From positions 1 to 64,000 of the forward strand of contig NZ_QJSW01000006.1 of NCBI RefSeq assembly GCF_003217495.1: a DNA stretch of 64,000 bases, written 5' to 3'. The notes below the pieces were generated by a model. That model was given only the letters and a program-made list of their open reading frames with translations, searched no databases and had not been told where the DNA came from. The first letter of the stretch is position 1. The number at the start of each line of letters is the position of its first letter. Position numbers and translations under genes: made by a program. Origin of the DNA: Paenibacillus barcinonensis. Lineage in GTDB: Bacteria > Bacillota > Bacilli > Paenibacillales > Paenibacillaceae. Shown here in pieces: positions 28,070 to 36,812 of this stretch.

Positions 28070-28714
28070 ATGAACTTTCTTCCTGAGGAAAGGAGCAGCA
28101 CCTGCCACTATAATGCACACAAGTTCACGACGGATGGAAAGTTGCCCTCTCCTTCGGATTGGGAAAATTGTGTGCCCCTAAATTTGGTCGATACAGTGAC
28201 GGGTCTGCCACCTCGGCAATCAACCGAAGTACGTATAGGCTGGAGTAAGGACTACCTTCATATTCGTTTTACATGTCAGGACCCCTACATCGTATCCAAT
28301 TTCACGGAAAGAGATCAACCTCTGTACGAACAAGACGTCGTTGAGATCTTTATCGACGAAAAAGGGGATGGCCAATGTTACATGGAGCTGGAGATCAGTC
28401 CAAACAATGTGATTTTTGATGCTCTTATTCAAAATGATGACGGACAGGGTTCGAAGCTGAAAGTGGATGTAGCTTGGCACTTAGCGGGACTTCAAACCGA
28501 GGTGGAGGCCGACGATCAAGGTAACCGAGTGTACTGTATTCATATCCCATCCGATAATTTCAACTCACCTTTGACTTCAGGATTATGCTGGAGAATTAAC
28601 GTGTATCGCATTGATGAGAATGAACAGGGAGAGCGGGAATATCAGGCTTGGCAACCGACCGGAGCCATTAACTTTCATGTGCCAGCCAAGTTTGGTCTAT
28701 TGCGATTGGCTTAG
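28070..28714 (+). CDS. Carbohydrate-binding family 9-like protein (214 aa)
   Basis: The sequence has the CBM9/DOMON-like pattern: VRIGWSKDYLHIRFTCQDP near the N-terminal half and YEQDVVEIFIDEKGDG, YMELEISPNNVIFDALI in the middle. No signal peptide is visible, so it is either cytoplasmic or exported by an unusual route. Proteins of this type often sit beside sugar oxidoreductases in Paenibacillus loci. The ATG at 28070 follows AAGGAGATG. The gene is 34 bp upstream of an isomerase/epimerase gene in the same operon. Its role (sugar binding in the cell) is inferred. Confidence 0.75.
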   Translation: MNFLPEERSSTCHYNAHKFTTDGKLPSPSDWENCVPLNLVDTVTGLPPRQSTEVRIGWSKDYLHIRFTCQDPYIVSNFTERDQPLYEQDVVEIFIDEKGDGQCYMELEISPNNVIFDALIQNDDGQGSKLKVDVAWHLAGLQTEVEADDQGNRVYCIHIPSDNFNSPLTSGLCWRINVYRIDENEQGEREYQAWQPTGAINFHVPAKFGLLRLA

Positions 28715-28748
28715 CATTGCTATTCATAACGACGAGGAGGTCATTCAG

Positions 28749-29597
28749 ATGAAAAAAGGGATAAACATATGGTCTTTCCCAGGGGATTTAGCCATCGCAG
28801 ACTGTATTAAGACAGCCCAGGGGGCTGGATTCGAGGGAATTGAACTATCGCTGAACGGAGAAGGGGAGCTTAGCCTGTCTGCCACAGATCAGGAGGTTCG
28901 CGATATTCAAGGACGTCTTGAAGAGGCCGGTTTAGAGATTGCAGGTCTGGCTACCGGATTATATTGGGAATATTCAATGACGAGTGCAAATAAGGAGACT
29001 CGCACCAAAGCACTGGATGTTTGCAAAAAACAATTGGAACTTGCCTCGGCATTTGGCGTGGATACGATTTTGGTTATTCCCGGTGCCGTAGGCGTTGATT
29101 TTATCCCTGACAGCGAAGTGACTGATTACGAGGTGGCCTATGAGCGAGCTCAAAAAGCTATCGCATCCCTGTTACCCTATGCTGAAAGCGCCGGAGTATC
29201 GATTGGAATTGAAAATGTATGGAACAAGTTTCTGGTTTCGCCGCTTGAACTTCGTACGTTCATTGATTCCTTCCAATCCAAGTATGTTGGCTCCTATTTC
29301 GACGTAGGCAATGCAGTGCAGAACGGATATCCCGAACAATGGATTCGTATTCTGGGGCACCGCATCAAAAAGGTTCATTTTAAGGATTATCGCCGACAAG
29401 CGGGCGGACTACATGGCTTTGTGGATCTACTCGCCGGAGATGTGAATTATCCCGCGGTTATGGAAGCATTGCGTATCGTGGGTTACGACAATTACGTTAC
29501 AGCAGAGATGATTCCTCCATACACCCATCATTCTGAGCAGATCGTATACAACACATCCAGAGCAATGGATGCTATCCTAGAGAGACTTATTGATTGA
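28749..29597 (+). CDS. Sugar phosphate isomerase/epimerase, xylose-isomerase-like TIM barrel (282 aa)
   Basis: A TIM-barrel AP-endonuclease-2/IolE-like fold. Metal ligands are visible in GIENVWNKF (E), SYFDVGNAV (D), KKVHFKDYR (H) and YVTAEMIPPY (E). Such proteins isomerise or epimerise keto sugars with a divalent cation. The real start is ATG 28749 behind GAGGAGG; a longer in-frame reading overlaps the CBM9 gene. With the following Gfo/Idh/MocA oxidoreductase it likely forms a two-step conversion of an unusual sugar. Confidence 0.86.
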   Translation: MKKGINIWSFPGDLAIADCIKTAQGAGFEGIELSLNGEGELSLSATDQEVRDIQGRLEEAGLEIAGLATGLYWEYSMTSANKETRTKALDVCKKQLELASAFGVDTILVIPGAVGVDFIPDSEVTDYEVAYERAQKAIASLLPYAESAGVSIGIENVWNKFLVSPLELRTFIDSFQSKYVGSYFDVGNAVQNGYPEQWIRILGHRIKKVHFKDYRRQAGGLHGFVDLLAGDVNYPAVMEALRIVGYDNYVTAEMIPPYTHHSEQIVYNTSRAMDAILERLID

Positions 29598-29651
29598 ATT
29601 CATATAACTACGTATTTCTAAAATATAATTTTTACTTCAGGAGGGAAACAC

Positions 29652-30695
29652 ATGTTGAAAGTGGGCTTGGTTGGTTTTGGTTTTATGGGGCGCATGCATT
29701 TTGATAATTATGTACGCCTCGCCTCGGAAGGGGAATCTATCGAACTGGTTGCCATCTGTGATTTGAAAATAAACGAACTAAAGCATGGAAAAGCATCTGG
29801 AAATATGGCGACAGAGCAGGAAGTTTATGATCTTACACCTTATAGGTTATACGACGACATTGCTAAAATGGTGGAGCAAGAAGAGCTGGATATCATTGAT
29901 ATTACATTGCCTACACCGCTGCATGCGGAACTGACATGTGCCATGTTGGAAAAAGGCATGCATGTCCTTTGTGAGAAGCCAGTTGCGCGCCATTCATCAG
30001 ATGCATGGGAGATGGCGCATGTTGCAAAACAGACTGGAAAAACACTGATGATCGGTCAATGTTTACGCTTTTGGCCCGCATATGAATATCTCAAGTCAGT
30101 GGTTGAAGAGGAACGGTATGGAGCGGTGAAGGCAGGTTATTTCTTCCGTGGTTCAGGTTTGCCTCAAGAATGGTTTCTGGATGGTAGTAAAAGCGGTGGC
30201 TGTATATTAGATATGCACATCCATGATACCGATATCATCCACTGGTTATTTGGAAAACCGGATCAAGTTTCTACAATCGCACGTAATGTGATTGCTGGAA
30301 GTGGTTACGACACTGTATCAACCCATTATCTGTATCCTGACGGAAAGGTGCTGAATGCGCAAGCAGATTGGACGCTGGAGGGAGATTTCGGTTTCTCAAT
30401 GACATTCCGCGTTAATTTTGAGAAGGGAAACCTTGTATTTGAGAATGGAGAACTAAAAGTGAACCCGAATGATGCACCAGGCTTTGTTGCTGATCTTTCT
30501 CCAGACTCAGGGTATTATCAACAAATCCGGTATTTTATCCGCTCGGTTGCAGCGGGGAAACCCGTTACGGTATGCACACCAGAGAGTGCGATAGGAAGTC
30601 TTGAAATTATTGAAGCAGAGATACGCTCAGCGGATGAACGGGGAGCGTTTATAACGATCGGGGAAAAGGCCGGCAGCCTGACAGCGGAGGGTTAG
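29652..30695 (+). CDS. Gfo/Idh/MocA-family oxidoreductase (347 aa)
   Basis: The Rossmann start VGLVGFGFMGRMHFDNY and the family motif VLCEKPVARHSSDAWEM place it in the Gfo/Idh/MocA family. Members oxidise or reduce sugars and inositols with NAD(P). LDMHIHDTDIIHWLFG in the middle holds the conserved catalytic DxxxH region. The ATG at 29652 follows CAGGAGGGA. It ends the AraC-controlled operon; a hairpin at 30749 follows. Substrate unknown. Confidence 0.88.
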   Translation: MLKVGLVGFGFMGRMHFDNYVRLASEGESIELVAICDLKINELKHGKASGNMATEQEVYDLTPYRLYDDIAKMVEQEELDIIDITLPTPLHAELTCAMLEKGMHVLCEKPVARHSSDAWEMAHVAKQTGKTLMIGQCLRFWPAYEYLKSVVEEERYGAVKAGYFFRGSGLPQEWFLDGSKSGGCILDMHIHDTDIIHWLFGKPDQVSTIARNVIAGSGYDTVSTHYLYPDGKVLNAQADWTLEGDFGFSMTFRVNFEKGNLVFENGELKVNPNDAPGFVADLSPDSGYYQQIRYFIRSVAAGKPVTVCTPESAIGSLEIIEAEIRSADERGAFITIGEKAGSLTAEG

Positions 30696-30748
30696 TATAT
30701 TTCATTATTTATGTTTCTTCTGATGGACAAAAACAAACAAGGATCTAG

Positions 30749-30785
30749 TAGCGATTGCTTCCGGGGATGGGGGAAGCAATCGCTA
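30749..30785 (+). terminator. Terminator-like hairpin
   Basis: TAGCGATTGCTTCC (30749-30762) pairs with GGAAGCAATCGCTA (30772-30785), 14 bp. The T-run is delayed, so its strength is uncertain. It follows the oxidoreductase gene. Confidence 0.65.
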
Positions 30786-30946
30786 TATTTATTTGCGGAT
30801 TTTTTTGGTTTTTGTCCTTCTCATGTGTACAAAAATCAAAAAAAATGCTACATTGAAATCAAAATAAACACCTTTAAAACAAGGTTTTTCACGCATTATG
30901 ACATGTCTCCCGTACGAGGACAAACGTAAATCGAGGAGGGAATGAA

Positions 30947-32137
30947 ATGTCGAGTCAAGCACTGGACCAATTTTTAAATTCGAGCATCGAAGAGCTAAAG
31001 ACTAAAGGTCTATACAATGTCATCGATACACTGCAGGGTGCAAATGGTCCTGTTATTCGTATCGACGGAAGGTCCCTAATCAATTTGTCTTCTAATAACT
31101 ATTTGGGACTGGCAACCGATCATCGCCTGATTGAAGCTTCAATTAAGGCGGCGCAGACATATGGAGCAGGCGCAGGGGCTGTAAGAACAATTAACGGTAC
31201 GATGGATCTTCATGTTGAGCTTGAAGAAAAATTGGCCCGTTTCAAAAAAACGGAAGCCATTATCGTGTATCAATCGGGATTTAACTGTAATATGGCTGCT
31301 ATATCGGCGGTAATGGACCAGCATGATGCGATTTTATCCGATGAGCTGAACCACGCTTCAATTATTGATGGCTGCCGCCTGTCGAGAGCCAAGGTGATTC
31401 GTTTTAAGCATTCGGATATGAATGATTTAAGACAGCAGGCGAAAGAGGCCAAGGAATCCGGTCAGTACCGTAAAATTATGGTCATCACCGACGGGGTTTT
31501 CTCCATGGACGGTGATATAGCAAAGCTGCCCGAAATCGTGAACATAGCAGAAGAGTTCGATCTGATTACTTATGTGGATGATGCCCACGGTTCGGGTGTT
31601 CTTGGAGCAGGTGCGGGAACGGTGAAGCATTTTGAATTGTCCGACCGCATTGACTTTCAAATTGGTACTCTTTCCAAGGCGATCGGCGTTGTCGGCGGTT
31701 ATGTGGCGGGCAAAAAACAACTGATTGAATGGTTGAAGCTGAGAAGCCGTCCATTTCTGTTCTCGACATCGCTACCTCCAGCGGTAATCGCTTCTTGTAG
31801 CGCTTCTGTCGACATTTTGATGAATGACCAAGAGCTGATCGAGAAGCTGTGGGAGAACGGCAATCATTTGAAAAATGGCTTGAGCCTGCTTGGCTATGAT
31901 GTAGGCCAAAGCGAAACCCCGATCACCCCTTGTATTATTGGCGATGAAGTAACCACCCAACAGTTCAGCAAACGGCTCTATGAAGAAGGGGTCTACGCCA
32001 AGGCAATCCTGTTTCCTACGGTCCCGAAAGGTACTGGAAGAATACGCAACATGCCGACCGCCGCCCATACCAGAGAGATGCTTGACCAGGTGATCTCCGT
32101 TTATGAGAACGTTGGCAAGGAAATGAAGCTGATTTAG
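30947..32137 (+). CDS. kbl: Glycine C-acetyltransferase (2-amino-3-ketobutyrate CoA ligase, 396 aa)
   Basis: A PLP enzyme of the alpha-oxoamine synthase family. The PLP lysine lies in [18 protein letters not shown] (near residue 244) and [12 protein letters not shown] holds the conserved pocket. It splits 2-amino-3-ketobutyrate with CoA to glycine and acetyl-CoA. The gene for L-threonine dehydrogenase follows immediately, giving the complete two-enzyme threonine-to-glycine route and favouring Kbl over the BioF-type relatives. The ATG at 30947 follows GGAGGGAATG. Confidence 0.92.
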   Translation: MSSQALDQFLNSSIEELKTKGLYNVIDTLQGANGPVIRIDGRSLINLSSNNYLGLATDHRLIEASIKAAQTYGAGAGAVRTINGTMDLHVELEEKLARFKKTEAIIVYQSGFNCNMAAISAVMDQHDAILSDELNHASIIDGCRLSRAKVIRFKHSDMNDLRQQAKEAKESGQYRKIMVITDGVFSMDGDIAKLPEIVNIAEEFDLITYVDDAHGSGVLGAGAGTVKHFELSDRIDFQIGTLSKAIGVVGGYVAGKKQLIEWLKLRSRPFLFSTSLPPAVIASCSASVDILMNDQELIEKLWENGNHLKNGLSLLGYDVGQSETPITPCIIGDEVTTQQFSKRLYEEGVYAKAILFPTVPKGTGRIRNMPTAAHTREMLDQVISVYENVGKEMKLI

Positions 32138-32174
32138 CTGCATTCGCGGGAGTCTATTTCGGGAGGAATGTCTT

Positions 32175-33134
32175 ATGAACAAGATATTGGTGACCGGAGC
32201 ACTGGGCCAAATCGGTTCTGAGTTAGTTGTTAAATTACGTGAAATTTATGGTGCGGATCACGTTGTTGCTACGGATCTCAGGTCATCCGCCCACGAAATT
32301 ACCCGATCCGGGCCATTCGAGCTGCTGGACGTGACGAATGCTAAAGCGATGTTTGAAATAGCCAAACGATACGAAGTGGATACCGTCATTCATTTGGCCG
32401 CGCTGCTGTCTGCTACCGCAGAGGAGAAACCGCTGCTTGCCTGGAACCTGAACATGGGCGGATTGATGAATGCACTTGAAATATCCAGGGAGCTCGGCTG
32501 CCAATTATTCACGCCAAGCTCCATTGGAGCTTTTGGCCCTTCGACTCCGAAAGACAATACCCCGCAGGATACGATCCAGAGACCCAATACGATGTATGGC
32601 GTGAACAAGGTGTCCGGAGAACTGCTTTGTGATTATTATTTTCACAAGTACGGCCTGGATACCAGGGGACTGCGATTCCCGGGCTTAATATCTCATATGA
32701 CGCCTCCCGGTGGAGGAACGACGGATTATGCGGTAGAAATTTACTACGCAGCCGTGACGACTGGCCGATATACATCATATATCGCCAAGGGCACAGACAT
32801 GGACATGATGTATATGCCGGATGCTCTGAACGCTATCATCGATTTAATGGAAGCGGATTCATCACGGTTGATACACCGAAACTCATTTAATGTCACCGCA
32901 ATGAGTGTAGATCCAGAGGCGATTGCTGCAGCGATTCGGGAGGAGTTTCCACGCTTCATCCTCGATTATGATGTTGATCCGAAGAGACAGGCGATAGCCG
33001 ATAGCTGGCCGCATTCCATTGATGCAACGGCAGCCAGAACAGAATGGGGATTTCATGCACGCTACGACTTGAAGGCCATGACGAAGGATATGCTGTCACA
33101 GCTAAGCGAGAGACAAATGCTTCGTAAAGCTTAA
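32175..33134 (+). CDS. tdh: L-threonine 3-dehydrogenase, SDR/epimerase type (319 aa)
   Basis: An NAD-binding short-chain/epimerase-fold protein: ILVTGALGQIGSELV at residues 3-17, and the YGVNKVSGELL segment with the catalytic Tyr and Lys (YxxxK). GALGQIGSEL and the GLRFPGLIS motif are typical of SDR-type threonine dehydrogenases. It oxidises L-threonine to 2-amino-3-ketobutyrate for the adjacent Kbl. The ATG at 32175 follows GGGAGGAATG. A perfect 16-bp tandem duplication (33119-33150) runs through its stop codon. Confidence 0.9.
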   Translation: MNKILVTGALGQIGSELVVKLREIYGADHVVATDLRSSAHEITRSGPFELLDVTNAKAMFEIAKRYEVDTVIHLAALLSATAEEKPLLAWNLNMGGLMNALEISRELGCQLFTPSSIGAFGPSTPKDNTPQDTIQRPNTMYGVNKVSGELLCDYYFHKYGLDTRGLRFPGLISHMTPPGGGTTDYAVEIYYAAVTTGRYTSYIAKGTDMDMMYMPDALNAIIDLMEADSSRLIHRNSFNVTAMSVDPEAIAAAIREEFPRFILDYDVDPKRQAIADSWPHSIDATAARTEWGFHARYDLKAMTKDMLSQLSERQMLRKA

Positions 33135-33150
33135 GCTTCGTAAAGCTTAA
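33119..33150 (+). repeat. Perfect 16-bp tandem duplication at the tdh stop
   Basis: GCTTCGTAAAGCTTAA occurs twice in direct succession (33119-33134 and 33135-33150); the first copy contains the tdh stop codon. It looks like a recent slippage event with no effect on the protein. Confidence 0.9.
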
Positions 33151-33157
33151 TGTTAAT

Positions 33158-33252
33158 GTTCGAGGCACAAGAACATGATGTACTTGGAAGTCGCTATTTT
33201 AGCGGCTTTTTTTATTGTATCGTCACTGTATTTTATACGGTCTACCTCGACG
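33158..33252. repeat. Dispersed terminator-containing repeat, copy B
   Basis: Starts with TTCGAGGCACAAGAAC (33159-33174), close to the left edge of copy C. It carries the hairpin AGTCGCT..AGCGGCT followed by a T-run (33189-33212) and TATCG, and ends near TACCTCGAC. The hairpin would terminate kbl-tdh transcription. Confidence 0.6.
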
Positions 33253-33433
33253 CGAGCTTCTTAAAATAACCTCGTTGTTTAACAAATAATTCCCGATCCA
33301 AGAAATAATCCGATAATAGGGAGAGCACAACAAGAATAATCGGCACTCCACACGCTTCCTTAGAGAGGGGGGCTCTTAACGTGAATAGAAATCAGCTCAG
33401 GCCCTCGGTGAAATAGGGTCTTTTGTTTGCTGT
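33253..33433. other. Intergenic stretch before SigV cassette copy 1
   Basis: No ORF with a ribosome site is visible. A weak hairpin near 33400 (GGCCCT with AGGGTC, followed by TTTTG) resembles the terminator in front of cassette copy 2. Confidence 0.4.
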
Positions 33434-33496
33434 ACGGATGAATTGGCTCGCCAAATCTCACATCAAATCACAGTGGCTAAAGTTTTTAATTGCAAA

Positions 33497-33525
33497 TCAA
33501 ACTTTTTAAACAACTCGCCCGTCTT
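33497..33525 (+). promoter_or_regulatory. ECF-type promoter of SigV cassette copy 1
   Basis: TCAAAC (33497-33502) and CGTCTT (33520-33525) are 17 bp apart, the AAC/CGTC pattern of ECF sigma promoters. The same boxes and spacing occur upstream of copies 2 and 3, which supports autoregulation by the encoded sigma factor. Confidence 0.78.
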
Positions 33526-33587
33526 GCATCCGTAAGGCAATTGCAATTGATGGTTACGCGCGCGGGCCCAAAGGAGTGTCTGATTAC

Positions 33588-34082
33588 ATGAGAGTAGGCC
33601 GGAAGCTGGAGAAGCTTCTCATCCAATGCATCACCGAAAACCGGAAAAGGGCGTATCGACTGGCTTACAGCTATGTCCGCAACAAAGAGGATGCCCTCGA
33701 CATCGTACAGGATGCCATTCACAAAGCGTTCATGTCCATTGAAAGACTGAACAATACGGGTTCATTAAAAAGCTGGTTTCTTCGAATCATTGTGACAACG
33801 TCCCTGGACTTCATCCGAAAACAGAAAAGAGTCCAACTTATGGACGAAGAAAAACTGGAGGTTGTGCTGCCAAGCAGCCAAGACCATTATGCCGATCTGG
33901 ATCTGGCAAGGTCACTGAATGAGCTACCGGACAAATATCGGATCTTGATTATCCTCCGCTTTTTTGAAGATATGAAGATCGAAGAAATCGCGGAAGTGCT
34001 TAACGAGAATCTCAGTACCGTTAAAACAAGACTCTATCAAGGACTGCAGAGACTTCGGGTGAACATGAGCGAAGAAAATTAA
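33588..34082 (+). CDS. sigV: ECF sigma factor, SigV-like, cassette copy 1 (164 aa)
   Basis: An ECF sigma factor with region 2 (NKEDALDIVQDAIHKAFMSI, about residues 30-49) and region 4 (MKIEEIAEVLNENLSTVKTR). Its sequence and its RsiV-like partner agree with B. subtilis SigV, which responds to lysozyme. The ATG at 33588 follows AAAGGAG; a GTG at 33576 overlaps that site and is not used. It is about 92% identical by eye to the second copy at 37479. The gene precedes rsiV by 17 bp and has its own AAC/CGTC promoter. Confidence 0.9.
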   Translation: MRVGRKLEKLLIQCITENRKRAYRLAYSYVRNKEDALDIVQDAIHKAFMSIERLNNTGSLKSWFLRIIVTTSLDFIRKQKRVQLMDEEKLEVVLPSSQDHYADLDLARSLNELPDKYRILIILRFFEDMKIEEIAEVLNENLSTVKTRLYQGLQRLRVNMSEEN

Positions 34083-34099
34083 AAGGAGGAGAGACGATC

Positions 34100-34984
34100 A
34101 TGCATGACAAGCTGAATAGGATGAAGCAGGAGTATGAGTCCATTCCGATTCCAAATGAGTTAAATGAGATAGTGAACAGAACGATCGCCTCCCGGCGAAG
34201 AACAATAAAGGTCATGCCCTGGCTCGCAAGCGCTGCGGCTGCCTGCATCCTGCTGTTTGTCGGCGTAAATGCCAGCCCGGCCTTCGCCAAGGCGCTGTCC
34301 GAAGTGCCGGTGCTTGGGAAGATTGTCAAGGTCATCACCATCCGGGAATATACCGAGCAGAATGAAAACACAGATGTGCATCTTAAAACGCCTGGCATTG
34401 CCGACACTGGCAGTCCTGAACTGGAACAGTCCCTAAACACCAAATATTTGGAGGAAAACAAGAAGCTGTACGAGGGTTTTAAGGATGAAGTGGCCCAGCT
34501 GGAAAAAAGCGGGGGAGGGCATCTCGGGCTGGAAAGCGGCTATAAAGTCATCACCGATACGGATCTGCTGCTGACCCTCTCACGTTATGTCGTCGAATCA
34601 GCGGGTTCCTCCGCCGAATCCCGCAAATACGATACGATCGATAAAATCAACCATATCGTCATCACGCTGCCAAGCCTCTTCAGTGATGATCGCTATATTC
34701 AAGTGATTAGCGATAATATTCAAGAGCAAATGCGTCAGCAGATGAAGGACGACCCAAGCAAGATTTATTGGGTTGAGCAGCCAGGGACCGAGCCGGATAT
34801 ACCGAAGGAGGAACTGTTCCGCAGCATCGCCAAGAACCAGAATTTCTACATTAATCAGGACGGTAAGCTGGTAATCAGCTTCAATGAATATGATGTAGCG
34901 CCTGGCTACATGGGCGTTGTCCAGTTTACGATTCCGACGGAGGCGGTCCAGGACCTGCTCGTCAGCAACGAGTATGTCAAATAA
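34100..34984 (+). CDS. rsiV: RsiV-like anti-sigma factor, cassette copy 1 (294 aa)
   Basis: Cytoplasmic N terminus (1-35), one membrane span (about 38-57, PWLASAAAACILLFVGV), then an extracellular part with DUF4163 and DUF3298 (RsiV) domains. NTKYLEENKKLYEGF and FNEYDVAPGYMGVVQFTIP match B. subtilis RsiV closely. RsiV holds SigV at the membrane and is cut when lysozyme binds; the same role is inferred here. The ATG at 34100 follows AAAAGGAGGAGA. In copy 2 the equivalent gene is followed by a secreted DUF3298 protein gene; here only a 43-bp scar of that gene remains. Confidence 0.9.
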   Translation: MHDKLNRMKQEYESIPIPNELNEIVNRTIASRRRTIKVMPWLASAAAACILLFVGVNASPAFAKALSEVPVLGKIVKVITIREYTEQNENTDVHLKTPGIADTGSPELEQSLNTKYLEENKKLYEGFKDEVAQLEKSGGGHLGLESGYKVITDTDLLLTLSRYVVESAGSSAESRKYDTIDKINHIVITLPSLFSDDRYIQVISDNIQEQMRQQMKDDPSKIYWVEQPGTEPDIPKEELFRSIAKNQNFYINQDGKLVISFNEYDVAPGYMGVVQFTIPTEAVQDLLVSNEYVK

Positions 34985-35072
34985 AATAAGAGCCGTTTTG
35001 CTCCGCGCAATCGCTCCTCAGCGCACTGTGCGAGGCTTCACTTGGGAATCAACTACATGAGCACATGTAAGA

Positions 35073-35103
35073 GAGCAGGAAATCGCCTCGGGCGAGCCTG
35101 CTC
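35073..35103. other. Hairpin downstream of rsiV copy 1
   Basis: GAGCAGG (35073-35079) pairs with CCTGCTC (35097-35103), with CGCC/GGCG pairing inside. This segment is absent from the otherwise parallel region after rsiV copy 2, so it is an insertion in copy 1 or a deletion in copy 2. Confidence 0.5.
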
Positions 35104-35169
35104 GGGAATGATCTCAATGTAACAATAGACTGTACAACTAAATCTTATTTAATCACCAGGGGGTGGGGC

Positions 35170-35212
35170 AAAATACAGCATCGCTCCGGGAGTGACCGTC
35201 ATGCCGGAATTA
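35170..35212 (+). pseudogene. Scar of the third cassette gene (DUF4163/DUF3298 protein), copy 1
   Basis: The segment AAATACAGCATCGCTCCGGG and the next 20 bases match about positions 39686-39727, near the 3' end of the intact third gene of copy 2. Just before it, the upstream region keeps a TTTAATCACCAGGGGG sequence like the ribosome-site region of copy 2. So nearly the whole gene was removed by an internal deletion, and a second deletion joins GGAATT to the terminator. Confidence 0.8.
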
Positions 35213-35251
35213 AGGCCGCCCGCAAGCAATTGCGCCAGCGGTCTTTTTTCT
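35213..35251 (+). terminator. Terminator of SigV cassette copy 1
   Basis: AAGGCCGC..GCGGTC stem with internal GCAA/TTGC pairing and a run of six Ts; it is the counterpart of the terminator at 39961-39997 behind copy 2. Confidence 0.7.
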
Positions 35252-35455
35252 TGGCCTTCAGGCTTGTAAAGAGCGTAAAACAGTTTCGTACAGAGCTGTA
35301 TAGAACACCGGGTAAGCAAAACTCGAGCAATTGGTATATATTTCAAGTATAATTGGATAAGTGAGAATTGTACATTTTATCGGGGGAAGAACTTTATTAT
35401 GTGTATAGGCAAGAACAAGGGGAGCTTGTACAATTACATTAGGATTGTAAACGCT
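35252..35455. other. Intergenic stretch before the GH43 gene
   Basis: No coding potential with a ribosome site was seen. It is AT-rich and separates the copy 1 terminator from the GH43 regulatory region. Confidence 0.4.
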
Positions 35456-35469
35456 TGCTTTAATCTCAG
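35456..35469. promoter_or_regulatory. Weak cre-like site upstream of the GH43 gene
   Basis: TGTAAACGCTTGCT fits the cre consensus at 12 of 14 positions, 95 bp upstream of the GH43 start, consistent with CcpA control of a glycosidase. Confidence 0.5.
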
Positions 35470-35563
35470 AGGGGGACTATGCATTTAATGGTTTACCGTT
35501 ACAAAGCGCTACCCCTGCTTATGATGAAGGATTCTATTATTCCAATACCAAAGGAGATGCCTT

Positions 35564-36559
35564 ATGAATCAACGACAACTACCTAAGCCCCACCAGCCGC
35601 TCGTAACCCACATCTTCACTGCGGACCCGTCCGCCCATGTCTACGAGGGCAAAATCTACATTTATCCTTCCCATGACCTCGATCATGACGAGCCGAGCAA
35701 CGATAACGGCGACCAGTATAAAATGGAAGACTATCATGTCCTCTCGATGGACAGCTTCGATTCCCCGGTAGTCGATCACGGCGAAGCGTTGCATCTGAGA
35801 GATATCCCGTGGGCCTCCAAGCAGCTCTGGGCACCGGATGCCGCTTATAAGAACAATACCTATTACCTGTTCTTCCCGGCACGGGACCATGATGGCATCT
35901 TCCGTCTGGGTGTGGCAACATCAGAGTCTCCGGCAGGCCCGTTTACGCCACAGCCGAATTATATGGAAGGCAGCTTCAGTATTGATCCGGCCATACTGGT
36001 GGATGACGACAATCAGTCATACATCTATTTCGGCGGACTCTGGGGTGGCCAGCTTGAGAAATGGCAGACCGGCAGCTTCGTGCCAGATGCGGAAGGACCG
36101 GCTCCCGACCAGCCGGCGCTTGGACCGCAAGTTGCACTGCTTAGCGAAGACATGCTGTCCTTCCAGGGCAAGCCTGCCGAGATAGCGATTGTTGATGAAG
36201 ATGGGAATCCGATTCTGGCCGGGGATGAGGAGCGGAGATATTTTGAAGGCCCATGGATGCATAAATATAACGGCTATTACTACCTGTCCTATTCTACAGG
36301 AACTACGCATAAGCTCGTATATGCGATCGGCAAGAACCCGATGGGACCATTCACGTTCAAGGGTGAGATTCTCTCTCCGGTTATCGGCTGGACAACCCAC
36401 CACTCCATTGTGCAGGTTGAAGACAAGTGGTATCTGTTCTATCACGACAGCTCCCTGTCGGAAGGCGTCAACCACAAGCGCTGTGTTAAATATTCCGAGC
36501 TGAATTACAACGAAGACGGAACGATCCAGAAGATCAATCCTTATCCGAGTGCCGAGTAA
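35564..36559 (+). CDS. Glycoside hydrolase family 43 protein (331 aa)
   Basis: A five-bladed propeller glycosidase. The three catalytic acids fit GH43: Asp21 in FTADPSAHVYEGK (base), Asp141 in GSFSIDPAILVDDD (pKa modulator) and Glu228 in RRYFEGPWMHK (acid). No signal peptide, so it acts on imported oligosaccharides; xylosidase or arabinofuranosidase activity is typical for this size. The ATG at 35564 follows AAAGGAGATG. It is a single gene with a cre-like site upstream and a terminator at 36611, inserted between two SigV cassettes. Confidence 0.9.
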   Translation: MNQRQLPKPHQPLVTHIFTADPSAHVYEGKIYIYPSHDLDHDEPSNDNGDQYKMEDYHVLSMDSFDSPVVDHGEALHLRDIPWASKQLWAPDAAYKNNTYYLFFPARDHDGIFRLGVATSESPAGPFTPQPNYMEGSFSIDPAILVDDDNQSYIYFGGLWGGQLEKWQTGSFVPDAEGPAPDQPALGPQVALLSEDMLSFQGKPAEIAIVDEDGNPILAGDEERRYFEGPWMHKYNGYYYLSYSTGTTHKLVYAIGKNPMGPFTFKGEILSPVIGWTTHHSIVQVEDKWYLFYHDSSLSEGVNHKRCVKYSELNYNEDGTIQKINPYPSAE

Positions 36560-36610
36560 GCTGGCGCGTTAGCGGAGACAGATAAGATTACAGCATAAGG
36601 CATAACATGA

Positions 36611-36637
36611 GGCAGCTCCTGACGGGGCTGCCTTTTT
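36611..36637 (+). terminator. Rho-independent terminator
   Basis: GGCAGCTCC and GGGGCTGCC pair around TGAC, followed by TTTTT; it closes the GH43 gene. Confidence 0.85.
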
Positions 36638-36812
36638 GGATAGGAGGATCAGTTGTGTCACTCAAACGTAACGGATCAACATAACGAATAACTGTGTTAT
36701 AAATTAAGATTCGAATTCATTTATAAATTCAATATATGTAGTAAAACTTCATTACGTAGCATAATTTATGAGGAATCTCCAGGAAGAAAATTAATAAAAG
36801 GATTGTTTAGTG

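Noticed and set aside
30711..30929. 72-codon frame after the Gfo/Idh/MocA gene
   Set aside because: It lies over a hairpin and the kbl leader, with no family signal and no ribosome site.
35149..35346. 65-codon - strand frame after SigV cassette copy 1
   Set aside because: It lies over the scar and terminator of the cassette; no support.
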